Position numbers and translations under genes: made by a program. 64,000 nucleotides of DNA from NCBI GenBank assembly GCA_016713325.1, contig JADJPJ010000006.1, forward strand, positions 472,188 to 536,187, given 5' to 3'. The stretch comes from Candidatus Flexifilum affinis. Its GTDB lineage: Bacteria > Chloroflexota > Anaerolineae > Aggregatilineales > Phototrophicaceae. Below, one piece after another: positions 33,770-41,680 of this stretch (position 1 is its first letter; every line of letters begins with the position of its first letter). The notes beneath the pieces were generated by a model, which was given only the letters and a program-made list of their open reading frames with translations, was not told the DNA's origin and searched no databases.

Positions 33770-33910
33770 GACCGGCTCCCCTACAGAAGAAGGCACACAC
33801 TCGCGAACCGATTCTCACGTCTTTTGGATTGTAGCGCAAACACCGCGGAGCAAACACAAAGTTCGCCGCTTCACGTCACACCAATGCCTCTCCCCGGCAG
33901 CTCATGATGG

Positions 33911-33943
33911 AAAACAAAAAGGGCGGCCCCGCGGACCGCCCTT
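33911..33943 (-). terminator. Intrinsic terminator of the 5'-nucleotidase gene
   Basis: An 8-bp stem AAGGGCGG/CCGCCCTT with a 9-base GC-rich loop and TTTTTGTTTT on the minus strand, 22 bases after the stop codon. Confidence 0.8.
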
Positions 33944-33965
33944 CTCTTACAGGTTCCGATATACC

Positions 33966-35573
33966 CTATTCAACCGGCGGCAGCGTCGCGTTGACGACGG
34001 TGATTCGGCCCTCGGTCGACGGCTCGACGACAACCATCTCGGCCAGGTATTCAGCCAGCACCTGATCAAGCGGCTTGCCGAAGTCATAGGCATTCACCGA
34101 GTTCTCGGCAAAGGTGGTATAGCCATCGCCGCCAAGACGCATGAAGTCATTTGACGCGACCGTGTACATGGCCTCGGGATCGATCGGCGCATATTCACCG
34201 TTCTCGCCCATCACCTCGACGCTGACGACCCGGCTTCCCGCTTCCAGCGTCGGGTCGAAGGAGAAGCGCAGACCGCTGACCTGCGGGAATCGCCCGCTGG
34301 CCCCGGAACGAACTACCGCGCCGTCTTCGACGGTGATACTCGACACGCCATTCTCCAGCGCCGCCACGACATCGGCACCACTCAGTTCGAAAGTTGCCGT
34401 CAGGTTACCGAAGGGCAGCACCGTCAGGACCTCGCCCAGGGTAATCTCGCCTTCTTCGATGTTGGCACGGATACCGCCGCCATTGGTGATGGCAAGCTGG
34501 GCGCCGGTCTCAGCCCGAAGTGCATCGGTGATCAGGTTGCCGAGCAGGCATTCCTCGACGCGGCAGACCGCGCGGTCGCCCACCAGGAAGACTTCGGCGG
34601 TCGCCCCGATGGGGGTGGCACGCAGTTCTTCGATCGGGCCGGACAGCTCTTCAACAATCGCTTCCAGTTCCGGATCGGGGCTGATATAGCGCGAAAGAAG
34701 GATGGTATCGCCGCTGGCCGCGGTGACCACGCCTTCGGCGTCGAACGTGACGTTCAGACGGCCGAGATGCACGTCATACTGCCCCGCCTGGACGATATAG
34801 ACGGGTTCGGCATTCGGGTTTTCGACCACAACCGGGTACTCGGCCACTGATGCGACATAGGCATTCCCGAGCAGTGTATGGCTGTGGCCGCCGACAATAA
34901 TGTCGAGGCCGGTGACGCCGGCCGCAATTTCGCGGTCCGCATCAAGACCGACGTGCGTGACCAGAATGATCTTGTTCACGCCTGCGGCGGTCAGCTCATC
35001 GACCATGGCCTGAGTCACGCCGACCAGATCGTCATTGAAAACCAGTTCCGCGCCGGGGCTGGAGATGATCGGGGTTTCCGGGGTGACCAGACCGATCACA
35101 CCGATCTGCTGACCGTTCACTTCCACGATCGTGTACGGGTCAATCTTGCCGGCCAGCGCGGGCGATTCGCTGAAATCGACGTTCGCCGTTACCACCGGGA
35201 AGGTCACCGCATCGACAAAAGCCGATAGAACGTCATCGCCGTCGTCGAACTCGTGATTGCCAAGCGTCATGGCGTCATAGCCGATGGCGTTCATGATGCG
35301 AGCGCTGTCCTGGCCGCGATACTGCTGATGGAAAAGCGTACCGGTGAAACGGTCGCCACCGTCAAGGAGTAGAACGTCACCGCCCTCGGCACGCATCTGG
35401 TTGACCCCCGCCGCCTGTCGGGCTGCGCCGCCATCGCCGCTGCTCTGCGGTTCGTGATGGCCATGGACATCGTTGGTGTGCAGGATGGTGATACTGAAAC
35501 TATCTTCCTGAGCAAGCGCGGGCAGCGCACTCAGGAGGGCAAGAGCGCCCAGGACTACAAGTTTTCGCAGCAT
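33966..35573 (-). CDS. Exported 5'-nucleotidase/2',3'-cyclic phosphodiesterase (UshA family)
   Basis: 535 aa with a signal peptide (MLRKLVVLGALALLSALPALA). The N-terminal metallophosphoesterase domain shows LHTNDVHGHHEP, LLDGGDRFTGT, LGNHEFDDG, THVGLDADREIA and GGHSHT. The C-terminal nucleotide-binding domain has ITNGGGIRANI and ASNDFMRLGGDGYTTF. The enzyme hydrolyses nucleotides or UDP-sugars outside the cell, supplying phosphate and nucleosides. A TGAGGAGG Shine-Dalgarno precedes the ATG. The divergent arrangement and terminator make it monocistronic. Confidence 0.92.
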   Translation of the reverse strand: MLRKLVVLGALALLSALPALAQEDSFSITILHTNDVHGHHEPQSSGDGGAARQAAGVNQMRAEGGDVLLLDGGDRFTGTLFHQQYRGQDSARIMNAIGYDAMTLGNHEFDDGDDVLSAFVDAVTFPVVTANVDFSESPALAGKIDPYTIVEVNGQQIGVIGLVTPETPIISSPGAELVFNDDLVGVTQAMVDELTAAGVNKIILVTHVGLDADREIAAGVTGLDIIVGGHSHTLLGNAYVASVAEYPVVVENPNAEPVYIVQAGQYDVHLGRLNVTFDAEGVVTAASGDTILLSRYISPDPELEAIVEELSGPIEELRATPIGATAEVFLVGDRAVCRVEECLLGNLITDALRAETGAQLAITNGGGIRANIEEGEITLGEVLTVLPFGNLTATFELSGADVVAALENGVSSITVEDGAVVRSGASGRFPQVSGLRFSFDPTLEAGSRVVSVEVMGENGEYAPIDPEAMYTVASNDFMRLGGDGYTTFAENSVNAYDFGKPLDQVLAEYLAEMVVVEPSTEGRITVVNATLPPVE

Positions 35574-35708
35574 CTAAGAATGCCTCCTCAAGATAGGAAT
35601 AAAGTGTGGCAGTTCACCACGCTCGGAGTGTATTCTGTTTGAGCGAAGTTATGACCAGCCTACGGCTATTTTAAGGAATTGTTAAGCTATAGGCAAGCGA
35701 ATCGGTCA

Positions 35709-36458
35709 CTAGACGGGAGGCCAGGGGTAATTTGGTCCCGGTCCGGGCATGGGATACCGCCTGGTCTTGACCATCTTCACGACGCGGCGGCGAAAGGCGG
35801 CGATCTCCTGCTCGGAGAGCAGCTCCGCGAGCGCGCAGGAAAAGGCGCTGTTCGGTTCGTCCAGGCGCTGCATCACCCGATCGAGATCTTCCAGCAGCTC
35901 ATCGGGGACGGACTGGCCGGCAAAATCCCAGATGACCGTGCGCAGCTTGTGCATGGCGTTGAACGAGATGCCGTGGTCGATGCCCCAGATGTGGCCACTC
36001 GAGTCGAGGAGGCAGTGCCCACCCTTCCGGTCGGCGTTGTTGACCAGGTAATCGAACGCCGCAATACGCTGGAGCTGCGGCGCGAATGTTTCATTGAAGG
36101 TGAAGTAGTTGATCTGCGGATCGTGCTCGATGTAGTACTGCATTGATCCGAGCCCACGGGGTCCCTCACGCAGCACGGTCGGCGGGACGATGGCCCAGCC
36201 CAGAAGCTGCGACGTGAGAAATGAGGCCTGTTCCCGATAGCACAGCGAGCCATCGGGAAAATCCCAGAGCGGACGCTCGCCACGCTGCGGCTTGTAAACC
36301 GCCGTCACATCCTCGTTGTCCCAATGGATGTTGATGAGGAAGGCATAGTTGGAACTCCACCGCAGGATGCCATACTCGGAATTGATTTCACCCTTGTTGA
36401 GGATATCGAGAACCCGGTCGCAAGGAGGTATCGGTCGAGCAGCAGGCTGGTCGCTCAT
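35709..36458 (-). CDS. SCO1664-family kinase-like protein (PI3/4-kinase-related fold)
   Basis: 249 aa. It resembles the SCO1664 family, a small PI3/PI4-kinase-like or HipA-like fold. Visible kinase-type elements are AVYKPQRGERPL (a possible ATP-binding lysine), then AAFDYLVNNADRKGGHCLL (catalytic-loop-like N-x-D) and GIDHGISF (metal-binding DFG-like). In Actinobacteria this family neighbours DUF3090 and an MSMEG_4193-type phosphatase near the mycothiol gene mshC. The same trio occurs here, with a 6-base gap to DUF3090, but mshC is absent from the window. Substrate unknown. Confidence 0.82.
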   Translation of the reverse strand: MSDQPAARPIPPCDRVLDILNKGEINSEYGILRWSSNYAFLINIHWDNEDVTAVYKPQRGERPLWDFPDGSLCYREQASFLTSQLLGWAIVPPTVLREGPRGLGSMQYYIEHDPQINYFTFNETFAPQLQRIAAFDYLVNNADRKGGHCLLDSSGHIWGIDHGISFNAMHKLRTVIWDFAGQSVPDELLEDLDRVMQRLDEPNSAFSCALAELLSEQEIAAFRRRVVKMVKTRRYPMPGPGPNYPWPPV

Positions 36459-36464
36459 GGCTGT

Positions 36465-36995
36465 CTAGGTCCAATAATAGATCAAACGGCCGTTTTGCTT
36501 CGGGTCGGGGCGCCCCTGGCGCACCGTCTGCGACGAATGTTCACTTAAGGCTCGCATCTGGGCGCGACTGCACCACATTCGCACAACGCCCGGTTTGTTC
36601 TCACTCTCATCGAGAGCTTCCTGGTCCTCTTGATCCTCTTCATCCTCTTCGTCGCCCAGTGGCACCAACTCCTGAGCGATCAGGACGACCAGATCGTGCT
36701 CCTCGTCGTAGCCCAGACCCATCTGCGCGACACGAAAGAGCGGCTCTACCGGATCGCGCAGTTCCATGTTGGTCATCGGACTTCGTCCGCTGGGCGCCGG
36801 CACACGCTGATCGAGGTCATCGATCAGCTCGCGCAACGCTTCGCTCAGCGCGCCAGCCTGCTCTTTTTCGATGATGAGCGTGATCAGACGATCGCCCTTT
36901 GCAGCCTGCAAGTGGAAGACGCGCTGCCCTTTGGGGCCAATCGTGCCGATGGTGATGAAATCTACCGGATTAAGATCGATATCGATATTGGGCAT
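36465..36995 (-). CDS. DUF3090 family protein
   Basis: 176 aa. The N-terminus DLNPVDFITIGTIGPKGQRVFHLQA and the middle block (LEKEQ-like IIEKEQAGALSEALRELIDDL) match DUF3090. The C-terminal part carries an acidic Glu/Asp run (EEDEEDQEDQEALDESE) and ends with cysteine-containing VVRMWCSRAQMRAL, which resembles a metal-binding or LysE-like end. No biochemical function is established. ATG 36995 lies 16 bases after the phosphatase stop. The frame extends to 37088, but that extension overlaps the phosphatase gene. Confidence 0.85.
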   Translation of the reverse strand: MPNIDIDLNPVDFITIGTIGPKGQRVFHLQAAKGDRLITLIIEKEQAGALSEALRELIDDLDQRVPAPSGRSPMTNMELRDPVEPLFRVAQMGLGYDEEHDLVVLIAQELVPLGDEEDEEDQEDQEALDESENKPGVVRMWCSRAQMRALSEHSSQTVRQGRPDPKQNGRLIYYWT

Positions 36996-37011
36996 TCCTT
37001 CACCCGTCTGG

Positions 37012-37671
37012 TTACTGCGGCACGGTCTGCGACTGCTGTTTCGCCAGACGCCGCTCTTGCTCAAGCTGCGCAATGTGGGCGACATCATTCATCGTCGCCA
37101 CGTAAGGACGCCCAAAGCCCAGCATCAGCGTACTGATCGATGCGGGTGAAATCACGATACGCTGAAACAGATCGAGGTGCATCCCCAGATAGTGCGCCAT
37201 GACCATCTTGATCAGGTCTGCGTGGCTGACGACCGCTACCAACTCACGGGGGTGCGCCGCCGCCAGGCGCTCAATCTCGTTTACGGCCCGTTCCTGAACG
37301 CCACGCATCGTCTCGCCATTGGGAAAAAAGGCGCGTGAGGGGGTCTCCTGGACGAGCTGCCACATCTTCCTGGCGCGTAATACCGCGATGGACTGGCCTT
37401 CCCAGTCCCCATACCGCACTTCGCCGATCTCCAGGTTGGGCACGATCTCCAGAGAGGATTGGTATCTCTGGATGGCCTCAGCAGTCTCCATGGTTCGTTC
37501 CAGCGGGCTGGCATAGAGATGCCGGATCGGCACATGACTCAAGCGCTTACCGAGCGCCTCAGCTTGTTCGCGACCTTCGTCATTCAAGTGCACCCCAGGG
37601 GTCCACCCTGCGAGCTTATTGGTCTTTACGAAGTCGTTGACTGCATGCCTGATCAACAGAATCTGCGTCAT
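37012..37671 (-). CDS. Histidine phosphatase (MSMEG_4193-type phosphoglycerate mutase family)
   Basis: 219 aa, histidine-phosphatase superfamily. The catalytic RHA is at the N-terminus (MTQILLIRHAVNDF), followed by SPLERTMETAEAI and the second catalytic histidine in VVAVVSHADLIKMVMAHYL. It starts the SCO1664/DUF3090 trio operon. The ATG at 37671 gives the family N-terminus; the upstream open frame to 37752 is unconserved. Substrate unknown. The N-terminal phosphohistidine mechanism is known for the family and is inferred here. Confidence 0.88.
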   Translation of the reverse strand: MTQILLIRHAVNDFVKTNKLAGWTPGVHLNDEGREQAEALGKRLSHVPIRHLYASPLERTMETAEAIQRYQSSLEIVPNLEIGEVRYGDWEGQSIAVLRARKMWQLVQETPSRAFFPNGETMRGVQERAVNEIERLAAAHPRELVAVVSHADLIKMVMAHYLGMHLDLFQRIVISPASISTLMLGFGRPYVATMNDVAHIAQLEQERRLAKQQSQTVPQ

Positions 37672-37808
37672 TGACGTTTGATTTCCACCGAAGCGCCTGA
37701 GTACATTTTTCTGGATCATAGCATACACATTCCAAATACGCATCGCTGCCACACTAGACTTTCGTTAGAGGAACGGCGCGATTCACTTACAATTCAGATT
37801 ACAGCACC

Positions 37809-37837
37809 TTTACAATATGGGCCAACTTTGCTAGAAT
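37809..37837 (+). promoter_or_regulatory. Promoter of ssrA
   Basis: TTTACA (37809-37814), an exact 17-base spacer, and TAGAAT (37832-37837), 11 bases before the 5' end of mature tmRNA. Close to the sigma-70 consensus. Confidence 0.8.
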
Positions 37838-37848
37838 TCAGGCTACAT

Positions 37849-38232
37849 GGGGGTGAACCAGCTTCGACGTTGGAGGCTGACTCCGTGTGGCAGGTCGTGG
37901 CGCCTCACCACGTAAAAAGGGGCAAGGCATTAACTGCCAACAACAACAAACCTGCTCTGGCTTACGCAGCCTAAGGCTGTTTGACCGGAGTGCTGGGCCA
38001 TAGTAGCCCAGCCGTTCGCCCTGATCGGCTCCACCCGGTCAGACTGGCGGGCGTCATAAATGGTGGGGTGCGGCTTCCGTCACGCCGATAAGCGGAGGCC
38101 AAAGATCCATCGGCTAGCAGGGCGCGTACCGGGCCGTCTGGGGCTACGCACTGCGAAACTCAACAGACGGCTAAACCTGTAGAAGCACGGTTTCGAGTTC
38201 AGCGGACCAGGGTGCAACTCCCTGCACCTCCA
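37849..38232 (+). ncRNA. ssrA: tmRNA (ssrA)
   Basis: The transfer-messenger RNA that rescues stalled ribosomes. The 5' end GGGGGUG (37849-37855) pairs with CACCUCC (38225-38231) to make the acceptor stem; A38232 is the discriminator. CCA is not encoded. The messenger part matches the CGUAAAAAG...CAA context seen upstream of the tag in other tmRNAs, followed by resume codon GCC. The tag reads ANNNKPALAYAA (37936-37971) with stop TAA at 37972-37974. The short hydrophobic LAYAA end is the usual protease signal. The T-arm is CAGGG-TGCAACT-CCCTG, where the loop has UG in place of the usual UU. One-piece form, not permuted. Confidence 0.95.
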
Positions 38233-38242
38233 CAAGCAGTGA

Positions 38243-38278
38243 AGCAGGCGACCAGAACCGGTCGCCTGCTTTGTTATT
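38243..38278 (+). terminator. Intrinsic terminator of ssrA
   Basis: A perfect 11-bp stem AGCAGGCGACC/GGTCGCCTGCT with a 6-base loop, followed by TTGTTATT, 11 bases after the tmRNA 3' end. Confidence 0.85.
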
Positions 38279-38298
38279 CGGTCGTACTCTTTTGTGCG

Positions 38299-39129
38299 CT
38301 AGAGTTCGTCCAGGTGGGCATCTACCCACTCCAGATAGCTCACCCGCAGCGTATGTGTCCGTGGGCCGGGCGTTCCGCTCCCGATCACCCGGGCATCGAT
38401 TTCCACGACCGGCACAATGTTCCGGCTGGCGCTGGTGATGAACGCTTCCGAAAGCCGCACGATATCCCGCACATTTACCGCCTCGTGGCGAAGGGGCAGC
38501 ACCTTCGGAGCAACCTCGAAGACGATCTGCTGGGCGATTCCCGGCAGCATACCCTCCGCCGCTGTCCGCAGCTCACCGTCGAGCACCGCATAGAAGTTGC
38601 TGCTTAGGCCCTCCAGGATGTCGCCTTCCGGTGAGAGCAGCAGGCCGGTATAAATGCCGAGGGGCATGGCTGCCTCCACACTCTTGCGATCGTGCATCCA
38701 GCCTGTGGTCTTGGCGGCCGGGTCATGTCGCGCCCTGTCTGGGACGGTCACGACGCGAACCCCGCTTTCATAGAGCGCCGGGTCGACTGGCTTAAAGGGC
38801 TCGATGGTCAGGATCAGGGTATCAGGCGACTGCCTGGAGACCGTAATGCGGAAACGTACGTCGCCAAATCCGGATTCAAGGATCATCTGCCGCAGAGCGG
38901 CGCGCAGCCGAGGCCGATCCAGCTTCAGCGGAATGCCTGCGCGCCCGGCCGAGTCTTCAAGCCGATTCAGGTGGGCATCGAGCTTGATGACTTTTGTGGC
39001 CTCAAAGGTGTTGGTCACGGTGTAGACGCCGTCGAGCGGCTCGCTGTCGGCGGCTTCGGCCAGAGAAGCGGCTGAAGTCTCCACATGCTGAACGGCGGTC
39101 GGGGTCAGGAGACGGATCAGGCAGGGCAT
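38299..39129 (-). CDS. Class IV PLP aminotransferase (branched-chain aminotransferase/aminodeoxychorismate lyase-like)
   Basis: 276 aa, fold-type IV PLP enzyme. The N-terminal domain has DGVYTVTNTFEATKVIKLDAHLNRL. The PLP lysine is probably in AAKTTGWMHDRKSVE, and the phosphate-binding part is ILEGLSSNFYAVLDGELRT. The C-terminal LSEAFITSASRNIVPVVEID is typical. It could be a branched-chain or D-amino-acid aminotransferase or 4-amino-4-deoxychorismate lyase; the residues do not decide. ATG 39129 is chosen over the frame start at 39216, which overlaps the ask promoter region. Confidence 0.82.
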   Translation of the reverse strand: MPCLIRLLTPTAVQHVETSAASLAEAADSEPLDGVYTVTNTFEATKVIKLDAHLNRLEDSAGRAGIPLKLDRPRLRAALRQMILESGFGDVRFRITVSRQSPDTLILTIEPFKPVDPALYESGVRVVTVPDRARHDPAAKTTGWMHDRKSVEAAMPLGIYTGLLLSPEGDILEGLSSNFYAVLDGELRTAAEGMLPGIAQQIVFEVAPKVLPLRHEAVNVRDIVRLSEAFITSASRNIVPVVEIDARVIGSGTPGPRTHTLRVSYLEWVDAHLDEL

Positions 39130-39181
39130 AATGCGGTGCGCACCTCGCAAATTCGCAACAAACTGACCACTAGCATATCTC

Positions 39182-39210
39182 TTGACAGGCGTGGAGAAAA
39201 CCGTTACATT
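39182..39210 (+). promoter_or_regulatory. Promoter of the aspartate kinase leader
   Basis: A perfect TTGACA (39182-39187), 17-base spacer and TACATT (39205-39210). The predicted start near 39217 gives a leader of about 200 bases containing the small ORF and terminator before ask. Confidence 0.8.
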
Positions 39211-39258
39211 CACCATATTGATTTCTCAAGGCGGACAATCGTGCTGAGTCAGCAGCGA

Positions 39259-39327
39259 ATGACCACTATGGGTATGGGTATGACCACTATGCGGAGAATG
39301 CATAGCTGGTGTTTGCGCGTGCCTTGA
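39259..39327 (+). CDS. Thr/Met-rich 22-aa leader peptide
   Basis: A 22-codon ORF (ATG 39259, TGA 39325-39327) beginning MTTMGMGMTTM and followed by RRMHSW. Six Met and four Thr occur within the first 14 codons, including two Thr-Thr-Met blocks. Thr and Met are end products of the pathway that the next gene, aspartate kinase, opens. Twenty-two bases after the stop comes an intrinsic terminator, and then ask. The arrangement parallels the E. coli thr leader but reads Met as well as Thr. The Shine-Dalgarno is weak. The ORF can be extended upstream to 39085, but that would place its start before the promoter, so the short form is favoured. Confidence 0.75.
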   Translation: MTTMGMGMTTMRRMHSWCLRVP

Positions 39328-39349
39328 GAGATTGACCGAACTCGGAACC

Positions 39350-39386
39350 AAAGGGCGTGTGGGACACCAACCACACGCCCTTTTTT
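39350..39386 (+). terminator. Intrinsic terminator in the ask leader (candidate attenuator)
   Basis: A perfect 13-bp stem (39350-39362 with 39371-39383) around an 8-base loop, ending in six T (39381-39386). It lies between the Thr/Met leader ORF and ask with no other gene to terminate. A competing pairing is possible between CCTTGAG at the end of the leader ORF and CTC...AAGG, which includes the base of the terminator arm. Confidence 0.88.
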
Positions 39387-39420
39387 GTTGATTCACGCTT
39401 TGCAGGGGAGTCGTTCTCGA

Positions 39421-40842
39421 ATGTCTACGCTGACGATGAAGTTTGGCGGCACATCAGTGGGCAGTCCGGAAGCCATCGCGACAGTCGTCCGAATCGTGAA
39501 TGAAGCGGTGCAAGAGGGGCATCGGGTCGTCGTCGTCGTCTCGGCGATGGCGGGCGTCACCGACATGCTGATCACCTCGGTCCGCGAAGCCGCAGCGGGC
39601 AACCGCTGGGTGTACCTGTCAACCTCGCAGAAGATACGCGACCGGCACATTGAAGCGGCCAATCTGCTGATCCAGCCCGGCAGCGATCGCAACGCCATCA
39701 TCGCAGAAATCGAGACGCTGATGGAGCAGCATGTCGAGATGTGCAACGCCATCAACATGCTCGGCGAGTCTACGCTGCGGATCGACGATGCCGTGTTCGC
39801 CTTCGGGGAGCGCCTCAGCAGCCGCGTGATCGCCGCCGCCATGCGCAGCCAGGGACTTAAGGCAAAACAGTACGACGCCAACCAGCTGGTCATCACCAAC
39901 GACCATTTCACGACCGCCATCCCGATATGGGACGAGACCGAGACGCACATTCGGGCGGAACTGCTGCCCGCGCTGGATCGTGGGATCGTGCCGGTCATCA
40001 CCGGGTTTGTGGGCGGGACGAAGAGTGGTCATATCACCACACTTGGCCGGGGCGGCAGCGACTACAGCGGCGCCATCTTCGCGACCTACACCGACAGTGA
40101 CGAACTGGTCATCTGGACCGATGTCGATGGCGTCATGACCACCGACCCGCGCGTAGATCCGCGGGCGCGCGTGCTGCCCAGTATCTCCTACCAGGAGGTC
40201 GGCGAACTGGCCTTCTACGGCGCCAAGGTGCTGCACCCGAAGACGGTGCAGCCCATTCTGAACCGCGGCATTCCGATGCGCGTGCGCAACACTTTCAACA
40301 CCAGCCATCCCGGCACGCTGATCACCAAGGTTGCCGAGCCGATCAACACGATCATCAAAGCGGTGACCAGCATCAAGGCGGTCAGCCTGCTGACGGTCAG
40401 CGGCAAGGGAATGATCGGCGTGCCGGGCATCGCCGGACGCACCTTCCTGGCGACGGCGCATGCCGGCACCAGCATTCTGATGATCTCCCAGGCGTCATCG
40501 GAACAGAGCTTCTGCTTTGTGGTGCCGCAGGAGCGCGCCAAGACGGTTGCGGATGCGATCGAACGAGAAATGAACGCCGAGATCGCCCGTGAGGATGTGG
40601 ATGGCGTGGATATCCTGAACAATGTAGGGGTGATCACGGTCGTCGGCGCGGGCATGCGCGGCACACCGGGCGTCGCCGGACGCGTGTTCAGCACGCTCGG
40701 CAATCACCGCATCAACGTGATCGCCATCGCTCAGGGCGCCTCAGAATGCAGTATTTCGTTCGTGATCAGCGAAGAAGAACGCGATCGCGCAGTCCTGGCG
40801 CTGCACGAACTGGCGTTGGAGGAGAGCGCAGTGGCGGTCTAG
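39421..40842 (+). CDS. lysC: Aspartate kinase
   Basis: 473 aa, phosphorylates aspartate with ATP, the first step to Lys, Thr, Met and homoserine. The N-terminus TMKFGGTSVGSPEAI holds the nucleotide-binding KFGGTS. The kinase core continues with GFVGGTKSGHITTLGRGGSDYSG and WTDVDGVMTTDPRVDP. Two ACT domains fill the last about 150 residues (VSLLTVSGKGMIGVPGIAGRTF, VGVITVVGAGMRGTPGVAGRVF), so it is probably feedback-inhibited by Thr and/or Lys. The ATG at 39421 follows GGGGAG. No homoserine dehydrogenase domain is fused. Transcription appears to be controlled by the Thr/Met leader peptide and terminator. Confidence 0.95.
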   Translation: MSTLTMKFGGTSVGSPEAIATVVRIVNEAVQEGHRVVVVVSAMAGVTDMLITSVREAAAGNRWVYLSTSQKIRDRHIEAANLLIQPGSDRNAIIAEIETLMEQHVEMCNAINMLGESTLRIDDAVFAFGERLSSRVIAAAMRSQGLKAKQYDANQLVITNDHFTTAIPIWDETETHIRAELLPALDRGIVPVITGFVGGTKSGHITTLGRGGSDYSGAIFATYTDSDELVIWTDVDGVMTTDPRVDPRARVLPSISYQEVGELAFYGAKVLHPKTVQPILNRGIPMRVRNTFNTSHPGTLITKVAEPINTIIKAVTSIKAVSLLTVSGKGMIGVPGIAGRTFLATAHAGTSILMISQASSEQSFCFVVPQERAKTVADAIEREMNAEIAREDVDGVDILNNVGVITVVGAGMRGTPGVAGRVFSTLGNHRINVIAIAQGASECSISFVISEEERDRAVLALHELALEESAVAV

Positions 40843-40881
40843 CGACCGTCCGTGAGTCAGTGCGCGGCAATCCTTACGAGA

Positions 40882-40919
40882 ATTGGGCCGGGTATCCCAG
40901 TTGGCATGTCCGGTCCAAT
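40882..40919. terminator. Hairpin between convergent genes
   Basis: A 10-bp stem with one G-U pair (ATTGGGCCGG with CCGGTCCAAT) and an 18-base loop, between the ask stop and the stop of the membrane-anchored gene. No T-tract. Confidence 0.35.
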
Positions 40920-40923
40920 ACCC

Positions 40924-41670
40924 TCATTCCCCTTCAGGCATTCCGCGTCCCTGTGTCTCGTAGGACCAGTAAGCGGCAAACCCGCGCCACGGCGACTCCA
41001 CCGCGCAGGACGTGCTGGCCAGCAGGTCGTTCAGCGTAAACTCCAGGTCGGCAGTGACGGCCAACCGGTTGATCTTCATATCGGGCGTCAGGCGAGGGAT
41101 TACAGTCTCACCGGAGAAGGCGTAGGTCTGCTTCTCCGGGGCAATCTCGGCGATGATGTCCTGGCCAAACACCAGCAGCAGCCGCGAATTCCCTGCCTCG
41201 CACGACGCGAACACGCGGGACGGGGGCGGCATCTTCAGCAGCAGATCCCCCACCCGCCAGAGCCGGGCCGGCGGCATTTCGTAGATCCCCACCGAGCGCA
41301 CGCCGAGGGTCGGAGTCTGCTGGAAGCGTACCAGCGCCAGCGCCAGCGGGTCGGCGTCGGTGTCGGCGCTTGAAGCCGCCATACCTGCAGCATCCGCCGT
41401 ATGAGTCCCGATCCGCAGGGTATAGGAAAAGTGCGTCGCGGTCAGAAACGACGCGGGCTTGACCGCCATCTGCTGGTAGGTCGACTCCGCCGTCTGCCGG
41501 TCGGTCAGCCCAGGTGTCACCCCGAACGCGCACGGCAGGTCGCAGTTGTTCTGGGCCATGATCAGGTCGGGGTCGCCCAATGCCAACGTGCCCGCGCCCA
41601 TGAACAGCAGCATCAGAACCAGGGCGCCAGCGGTCAGCAACACGGCGACGCGTCCTAAGCTGGAAGCCAT
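40924..41670 (-). CDS. Membrane-anchored exported protein of unknown function
   Basis: 248 aa. An N-terminal helix (residues about 8-30, VAVLLTAGALVLMLLFMGAG) serves as signal anchor. The rest is soluble with four cysteines in two spaced pairs (NNCDLPC near residue 45 and later SC, TSC), which may form disulfides outside the membrane. I do not recognise a family. AAGGAGG stands before the ATG at 41670, 10 bases after the stop of the phosphodiester-glycosidase-type gene, so the two form an operon of exported proteins. Confidence 0.7.
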   Translation of the reverse strand: MASSLGRVAVLLTAGALVLMLLFMGAGTLALGDPDLIMAQNNCDLPCAFGVTPGLTDRQTAESTYQQMAVKPASFLTATHFSYTLRIGTHTADAAGMAASSADTDADPLALALVRFQQTPTLGVRSVGIYEMPPARLWRVGDLLLKMPPPSRVFASCEAGNSRLLLVFGQDIIAEIAPEKQTYAFSGETVIPRLTPDMKINRLAVTADLEFTLNDLLASTSCAVESPWRGFAAYWSYETQGRGMPEGE

Positions 41671-41680
41671 CGGCTCCTCC

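Noticed and set aside
39085..39327. An 80-aa reading of the frame that includes the Thr/Met peptide
   Set aside because: It would start upstream of the TTGACA/TACATT promoter and inside the aminotransferase gene. The 22-codon leader is the simpler explanation.
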